DNA of 18,904 bases. Origin: Staphylococcus sp. CAG:324. GTDB taxonomy: Bacteria; Bacillota_I; Bacilli_A; ML615J-28; CAG-313. The notes under the pieces were generated by a model that saw only the letters and a program-made list of their open reading frames with translations, did not search any database and had not been told where the DNA came from. Location of the stretch: NCBI GenBank assembly GCA_000433035.1, contig FR890800.1, positions 1 to 18,904 on the forward strand. The letters are read 5' to 3'. The position numbers and the translations under genes are program-made. Every line of letters starts with the position of its first letter. The stretch's first letter is position 1. Shown piece by piece: positions 14,285 to 18,904 of the stretch.

Positions 14285-15409
14285 TTATTTCTTCATTAAT
14301 TTTGATGATTTTTTTGTTAAAATATTGGATTGAAAGGTAGTTATTTTTTGACTTTTTTGATGATGAGTAATCATAGCATTGTGAATTAACATATTTAAAA
14401 GTTCTGTAAAGGAAATACCAAGAGGTTCAAATAAATAGAAAGCTAGTGAACCAGGAATATTATTTATTTCATTTATGTATAATTTATTTTCTAAATTATC
14501 AAATAAAAAGTCAATCCGTACAATCCCTTTTAAATGAAACAAAGTATATATTTTACTGGTCAATTCTTTAATTTTTGTTTCTAACTCTTTATCTATTAAA
14601 GCGGGAATAATCCGATTTGTAGCATTAGAAAGTTTGTTTAAATCAGTTTCATATTTGTCTATAAACGATAAAATATCTTTTGTATGCATGACTTCTTCAA
14701 CACAAGATGTAATGACTTGATGATGATCACATATTGCCGCACAGTTAAATTCCTTAAAATCAGTTAATGCTTTTTCTACTAATACTTCATCCGTATATGC
14801 AAAGGCTTCTTTTAATGCATCGGCTAATTCTTGTTCATTTTTTGCAACATTTATACCAATACTTGAACCAAGATAAGAAGGTTTTACAATTACAGGAAAT
14901 GAGAGATCACTTTCTAATGGATGATTTTCATACAACACTTGATATGCAATATTAGGAAGCATAAACTTATCTAAAAGCGCCTTAGTAGCAACCTTGTCTT
15001 GAACGATTGCAGAAGGAATAACATCACTAGCAGAATAAATGGCTCCCATTAAATCAAGCATTCCTACAACTGTTCCATCCTCAACTCCAAATCCATGAAC
15101 AACTGGGATAAAAACATCTATTGGAAATTTCTTTTTAGGTCTTTTTACATAGTGATAATACACTTGGTTATTTTCATGATGTAAGAATACTTCCTTTAAA
15201 TTTTTAATATTTTCTAATTTATACGTGTTGATATCATTAAGAGTTTCTCCTACAAACAAATGATTATTTTTATCTAAATAAAAGATGGTAGGATGATACT
15301 TGCTTTTATCCATCGCATAATAGGCTTGTAAACCCGAAATTAGCGATATTTCACATTCTACACTTCTTCCCCCAATAATAATACCAACATGAATTCGATC
15401 GTCTTTCAT
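14285..15409 (-). CDS. ddl: D-alanine--D-alanine ligase
   Basis: 374-aa ATP-grasp ligase that joins two D-alanines for peptidoglycan precursors. Visible: GGRSVECEISLISG (13-26), HGFGVEDGTVVG (105-116, the HGxxGEDG loop with Val for Gly), KPSYLGSSIGI (176-186, ATP-grasp) and INEINNIPGSLAFYL (312-326, Mg and substrate site). Tyr253 in SFIDKYE sits where D-Ala-D-Ala ligases have Tyr and D-Ala-D-lactate ligases have Phe, so a normal vancomycin-sensitive dipeptide product is expected (alignment by eye). The C-terminal 25 residues are Lys/Ser-rich. It starts ten bases after murF, whose product uses the dipeptide; AAAGG lies upstream of the ATG. Confidence 0.95.
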   Translation of the reverse strand: MKDDRIHVGIIIGGRSVECEISLISGLQAYYAMDKSKYHPTIFYLDKNNHLFVGETLNDINTYKLENIKNLKEVFLHHENNQVYYHYVKRPKKKFPIDVFIPVVHGFGVEDGTVVGMLDLMGAIYSASDVIPSAIVQDKVATKALLDKFMLPNIAYQVLYENHPLESDLSFPVIVKPSYLGSSIGINVAKNEQELADALKEAFAYTDEVLVEKALTDFKEFNCAAICDHHQVITSCVEEVMHTKDILSFIDKYETDLNKLSNATNRIIPALIDKELETKIKELTSKIYTLFHLKGIVRIDFLFDNLENKLYINEINNIPGSLAFYLFEPLGISFTELLNMLIHNAMITHHQKSQKITTFQSNILTKKSSKLMKK

Positions 15410-15418
15410 TTTTATTCG

Positions 15419-16972
15419 CTACCTTTCTAAAAAACTATCGGGTAAATCATTCTCAATTAAAATATTAATGATTTCATCACTTCTATTATATTTCGATAAA
15501 ATCGTTAAATATGCCTCTTTAAAGGAAGAAAATATCAAATAATTTATTTTCTTATCTTTTAAAATTTGTGCAATAACTTGACTAGATTTATTATTGATTA
15601 AATAAATTTCATCAAAAATATCTATCATTACTTTTGCAATCTCTTCATTGATAGATTGATCATATTCTCCTCCATCAACAATTCCAGGTGTAATAATAAT
15701 TTTCCTTCCTTCTTGCATACTAAGAACCTCACTAGCATTTTTAAACCCAATAATATTAGAACTATATGAATCATCATATATATGATACATACCCTCTTCC
15801 CTATAACTTAATCGATGTAGCGTTGGTGTGATTTTCGCCACCACTTTTTGAAATGTTTCATTATCTATATATATATGATATCTTTCTAAAGCCTTAAGCG
15901 TTGTGAAAGCCGCCAAAATATTTAAAACATGATGACGCCCAAGTAAATTTGTTTTTATATCCATAACGAAATGGTCAAAATGAAATATAGAAAAGGTCGT
16001 TTCTTTACCATTAAAGACTAAATTTTCAATATGGTAATCGCCCCTTTCAATCCCATATGTATAAATATGATTTGTTACTATCTTGCTTTTATCATAATCC
16101 CTAATATATTCATTATCATAATTTAAAATTAAACAGCCATTTTGATCAAGTGAAGATGCAATTTCAAACTTCGCTTTAGCAATATTTTTAACTGATTTAA
16201 AGGTTGACATATGTTGCATGCCAATTTCAGTAATAATAGCAATATTGGGTCTAAAAGCCCTACTCATTTGTTCAATTTCACCTACAAAAAAAGCTCCCAT
16301 TTCCATTACAAAAATTTCAGTTTCAGGATTTAACTGATTATTAATTGTAAGAGAAAGTCCCATCATAGTATTATAAGATGCAGGCGTTTTTAAAGTTAAA
16401 TATTTAGATGATAAAATTTGTGTAATAATATCTTTTGTAGAAGTTTTACCAAAACTACCCGTTATCGCAATTTTTGTTAATGTTTCCATCTTATCTATTT
16501 TTTTTATTGCTTTTTTCTTGTAATACTTTTTAATTACTTGTTCTACCGGATAATTTATCAAGTTGGCAAGTACTAAAACAATGGGTAAAAGCATAACTAA
16601 ACAATAATTGACAAGGATGAAACGAAAACAAAGAATCATAGGAATGAAAATAATAAGGCTTGAAGTAAACAATAGTCTAATTATTCTTTTGGTAAATTTA
16701 AGTCGAATAACATAATGATTTCTATGAATAAATGAAACTAGCAATAGGGCACTAGCAATATAACCAAAAACATCATAAAAAAGACTAAGAACAACAAAAA
16801 TGATTCCAACATAATAATAATATTGATATGTTTTTCTCAAATAATACTTACCAAGACTATAAGAAGTCTTTTTTAAATCATAATGATTTTGTTGAAAAAG
16901 AGTAACTAAATAGATAAAACATTTTATTATATACAAAACTAAAATTATATTCAAAAAAATGATAGCAACCAT
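15419..16972 (-). CDS. Membrane-anchored MurF-type Mur ligase
   Basis: 517-aa protein. The first about 145 residues contain several hydrophobic segments (about 2-25, 52-82, 98-117, 118-140), so it should sit in the membrane. They replace the N-terminal UDP-binding domain of classical MurF. From about 165 on comes the Mur ligase core: P-loop TGSFGKTST (171-179), a metal-site region FVMEMGAF (221-228), NLLGRHHVLNILAA (342-355) and DDSYSSN (400-406), the counterpart of MurF's DDAYNAN. The family adds D-Ala-D-Ala to UDP-MurNAc-tripeptide. The function is supported by ddl next to it. It starts one base after the hydrolase stop, with GAGG ten bases upstream, indicating coupling. Confidence 0.88.
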   Translation of the reverse strand: MVAIIFLNIILVLYIIKCFIYLVTLFQQNHYDLKKTSYSLGKYYLRKTYQYYYYVGIIFVVLSLFYDVFGYIASALLLVSFIHRNHYVIRLKFTKRIIRLLFTSSLIIFIPMILCFRFILVNYCLVMLLPIVLVLANLINYPVEQVIKKYYKKKAIKKIDKMETLTKIAITGSFGKTSTKDIITQILSSKYLTLKTPASYNTMMGLSLTINNQLNPETEIFVMEMGAFFVGEIEQMSRAFRPNIAIITEIGMQHMSTFKSVKNIAKAKFEIASSLDQNGCLILNYDNEYIRDYDKSKIVTNHIYTYGIERGDYHIENLVFNGKETTFSIFHFDHFVMDIKTNLLGRHHVLNILAAFTTLKALERYHIYIDNETFQKVVAKITPTLHRLSYREEGMYHIYDDSYSSNIIGFKNASEVLSMQEGRKIIITPGIVDGGEYDQSINEEIAKVMIDIFDEIYLINNKSSQVIAQILKDKKINYLIFSSFKEAYLTILSKYNRSDEIINILIENDLPDSFLER

Positions 16973-16973
16973 T

Positions 16974-17720
16974 TTATTTAACCTCTAAATATTCTCTTAC
17001 AATTTTATTAAAAATTCTTTTCGTTTCAATAAATGGGAAATGGCCAACCCCATCTAAAGAAACAAGTCCTGAATTTTTAATTTTTCTTTTTAACTTTAAA
17101 GCATCACGATATGGCGTTTCTTGGTCATTTTTACCCCATATAATTAAAGTTTCATGTTTAATCTTTTTTAAATCTTTTTCAAGGTATTCACCAACGACTT
17201 TAGATAAAGTCTTTTTCATCGGAATGCTTGCATTTTGATAATCTATACTACCACTTTTTTGGATTAAAGCATGATACTTCACGACGTTTTTAGTTAACTT
17301 ATACCATTTCTTTTTTAATTTATATATCATTATTTTTAATTTAACCTTTACATAATTTTTTGGTTTCATACCTGCACTATCAACTAAAATTAACTTAGAT
17401 ACTCGATGTCTTGAAGCATATCGAATGGCAATTCTTCCTCCAAAGGAATGCCCTAAGATGATTGGGTTGGCTAATTTTTTGTCATTTACAAATTGTTCAA
17501 CCAATCCCACATAATCTTCTAATACATAATAATCACTAGGTTCCACACTTTTACCAAACCCTGGTAAGTCTATTGCAAATACTTGATATTTTTCTTTTAA
17601 ACTATCCATTAAATCATCAAAACAACTAGAATCAACTCCCCAGCCATGCAATAAAATAATTGGAGAGCCATTGCCTTCTTTTTTGAAATAGACATATTTA
17701 TCTTGATATATATAATCCAC
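16974..17720 (-). CDS. Alpha/beta-fold hydrolase
   Basis: 248-aa cytosolic alpha/beta hydrolase. Oxyanion region LLHGWG (23-28), nucleophile elbow GHSFGG (90-95, Ser92), acid in WGKNDQETP (Asp199) and His227 in GVGHFPF make a complete catalytic triad. A basic lid segment (about 122-150: KVKLKIMIYKLKKKWYKL) may contact membranes or acidic substrates. The start is GTG at 17720-17718, six bases after GGGGG. It is the first gene of a unit with the MurF-type ligase and ddl, divergent from the sod-like gene. The substrate is unknown; a link to cell-wall or lipid metabolism is only suggested by position. Confidence 0.9.
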   Translation of the reverse strand: MDYIYQDKYVYFKKEGNGSPIILLHGWGVDSSCFDDLMDSLKEKYQVFAIDLPGFGKSVEPSDYYVLEDYVGLVEQFVNDKKLANPIILGHSFGGRIAIRYASRHRVSKLILVDSAGMKPKNYVKVKLKIMIYKLKKKWYKLTKNVVKYHALIQKSGSIDYQNASIPMKKTLSKVVGEYLEKDLKKIKHETLIIWGKNDQETPYRDALKLKRKIKNSGLVSLDGVGHFPFIETKRIFNKIVREYLEVK

Positions 17721-17771
17721 TAAATTCCCCCTTTGTACTCTATCTTATTCATAAAATTGTAAAGTTATTTA

Positions 17772-17797
17772 TATAATATACAAAAAGATTGTGAGGT
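17772..17797 (+). promoter_or_regulatory. -10 box and ribosome binding site of the sod-like gene
   Basis: TATAAT at 17772-17777 without a good -35 at 17 bp, then GTGAGG (17791-17796) nine bases before the ATG at 17806. GTGAGG could be mistaken for an in-frame GTG start but fits better as the Shine-Dalgarno site. Confidence 0.5.
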
Positions 17798-17805
17798 ATT
17801 TTATT

Positions 17806-18474
17806 ATGTATATTGATAAACATTATCCGTTTGAAATGATTCCTTTGAAGTATCCACTTACAAGTTTTAGTGACTTTTTAGACTTTCAAACTTTAAGTAT
17901 CCATTATAATCAAATTTATAAAGGATATATTGATGAATTAAATAAAAATTTACAAGATTTAAAAAATTTACAAACATTAAGTTTAGATGAGATTTTATTT
18001 AATGAAAATTTGATTCCTACTACCAAAAGAACGAAAACCATTCATGCGGCAAGCGGTGCATATAACCATCAAATTATTTTTGAATCAATGACTCCTAATC
18101 CAATTGTTCAAATTTCTCCTAAATTAAAAATGGCAATTGAAAAAAAATATCAATCTCTGAATAATTTTTATCAAGAGTTTAAAAAAGCTTGTTTAAATTT
18201 AAATGGTTGTGGCTTTGTCTTTTTGGTATGTGATAAAGACGGCAAAGTGGCAATTGAACAAGTATTAGGCAACAAAACAACTGTTAAAGCAAATCTATGT
18301 CCAATTTTTGGTATTGATATGTTTGAGCATGCCTACTATTTAAAATACAAAAATGATAAAAAAACATATGTTGAACAATGGTTAAAATATATTTGTTTTG
18401 AATATGCGAATAATGAATATGAAGAATGTTTAAAAGCCATTGAACTCAACAAAAAGCAAGAACCAAAATTTTAA
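17806..18474 (+). CDS. Divergent Fe/Mn superoxide dismutase-like protein
   Basis: 222-aa protein with the layout of the iron/manganese SOD family, which converts superoxide to peroxide and oxygen in the cytosol. The four metal ligands are in place: His33, His88 (YNHQIIFESM), Asp171 and His175 (DMFEHAYYLKYKN). Second-shell positions differ: the His30-equivalent is Ile37, the outer-sphere Gln of MnSOD is Asn156, the Gln of FeSOD is Gly84, and the Trp after the Asp ligand is Phe173; the gateway Tyr (Tyr41) is kept. Activity and metal choice are therefore uncertain. The ATG at 17806 gives MYIDKHYPFEMIPL, matching the family start PFELPxLPY. It is a single-gene unit with its own terminator. Confidence 0.85.
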   Translation: MYIDKHYPFEMIPLKYPLTSFSDFLDFQTLSIHYNQIYKGYIDELNKNLQDLKNLQTLSLDEILFNENLIPTTKRTKTIHAASGAYNHQIIFESMTPNPIVQISPKLKMAIEKKYQSLNNFYQEFKKACLNLNGCGFVFLVCDKDGKVAIEQVLGNKTTVKANLCPIFGIDMFEHAYYLKYKNDKKTYVEQWLKYICFEYANNEYEECLKAIELNKKQEPKF

Positions 18475-18477
18475 AAT

Positions 18478-18520
18478 AAAAACTAGGTAATGATGTTTAA
18501 CCATTTTTACCTAGTTTTTT
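18478..18520 (+). terminator. Terminator of the sod-like gene
   Basis: 13-bp stem AAAAACTAGGTAA/TTACCTAGTTTTT (18478-18490 with 18507-18519) with a 16-base loop and a T-run, starting four bases after the stop codon. The A-rich left flank may allow partial function on the other strand. Confidence 0.9.
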
Positions 18521-18579
18521 AATCTATTTTAATAACAAATAAATAGATTTATCTTTTCTTTTTTAATTTTTTACAAATA

Positions 18580-18904
18580 CTAAGGATATCTACATTTAAC
18601 ATTTACTACTAAATTATTCTTATTAATAAGTTCTTTCATATATCCATAAGGAACTTGTGCTGATATAAACAATCCATTTAATGCTCTTTGTCTTTTTGCT
18701 GATTTAACTTTTCTAGATAAGTCTTTTGCATACATATCATTTAAGATATTTTTAAATGGTGCGATATCATTGTTATCAATTAATGTATCTACTCCAACAT
18801 TAACTACAATATATCTTACATTATTAAGTGGAAAGTATTGTTCGGTATACTATCCAGTTTGTAAATAATCTCTTCCAAGTCTAGATAAATCTTTTGTAAT
18901 AACT
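18580..18904 (-). pseudogene. Large serine recombinase fragment (decayed), runs off the right edge
   Basis: Read on the minus strand, the sequence encodes TKDLSRLGRDYLQTG, a TAG stop at 18852-18850, then YTEQYFPLNNVRYIVVN, GVDTLIDNNDIAPFKNI, MYAKDLSRKVKSAKRQRA and GLFISAQVPYGY, ending at TAG (18582-18580). This is the C-terminal half of the catalytic domain and the linker of TndX/TnpX-type large serine recombinases, which excise and insert conjugative or mobilisable elements. The in-frame stop replaces the Tyr codon expected after LQTG. The frame also ends where intact enzymes continue into the long recombinase/zinc-ribbon region. The catalytic Ser would lie beyond the window edge. It is a relic of a former mobile element. 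Confidence 0.85.

Noticed and set aside
17791..17805. GTG start for the sod-like gene, 15 bases upstream
   Set aside because: The GTGAGG there is the ribosome binding site for the ATG at 17806, and family members begin near that ATG.
18521..18549. Inverted repeat AATCTATTT/AAATAGATT
   Set aside because: No T-run on the minus strand and very AT-rich; too weak to call a terminator or element end.

Overview
The window is AT-rich DNA that looks like a chromosome segment of a low-GC Bacillota (Firmicutes). The Erysipelotrichia/Bacilli side is my best guess, inferred from the gene families and not from a marker gene. Translation uses the standard bacterial code: Trp is TGG and csn2 and cas2 end in TGA, so a Mycoplasma-type code is excluded. 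Nearly all genes lie on the minus strand; only the tracrRNA and a superoxide-dismutase-like gene are on the plus strand.

Positions 1-6477 hold a complete type II-A CRISPR-Cas locus. Read on the minus strand it runs cas9, cas1, cas2, csn2, a 45-base leader and an array of four identical 36-base repeats with three 30-base spacers. The array touches the left edge of the window and may continue beyond it. A short tracrRNA gene with a near-consensus promoter and its own terminator lies divergently just upstream of cas9. Its anti-repeat pairs with the repeat in the S. pyogenes-like layout (6 bp, 2/4 bulge, 13 bp). Two features stand out. The leader carries a second, wobble-preserving anti-repeat that can fold onto the first repeat over 21 bp. 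The best cas promoter lies beyond the tracrRNA gene, so the cas9 mRNA leader would be antisense to the whole tracrRNA and starts with a tiny ORF that has a strong ribosome binding site.

Positions 6518-11487 are housekeeping. One transcription unit is tilS, ftsH and an rqcP-like S4 gene, closed by a terminator. A second is maf plus a 176-aa gene of unknown function, closed by a bidirectional terminator that separates it from the CRISPR locus.

Positions 11679-14026 hold a compact redox operon: a MarR regulator, a flavodoxin-fold lipoprotein, a carboxymuconolactone-decarboxylase/cupin fusion and a cytosolic flavodoxin. A perfect inverted repeat overlaps the -10 box of the near-consensus marR promoter, which suggests autorepression.

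Positions 14112-17720 hold an alpha/beta hydrolase, a membrane-anchored MurF-type ligase, a D-Ala-D-Ala ligase and a tRNA-Thr(GGT). The two ligases are consecutive players in making and attaching the D-Ala-D-Ala end of the cell-wall precursor.

From 17772 to the right edge there is a divergent Fe/Mn superoxide dismutase with altered second-shell residues and its terminator. After it comes a decayed piece of a large serine recombinase with an in-frame stop, a trace of a former mobile element.
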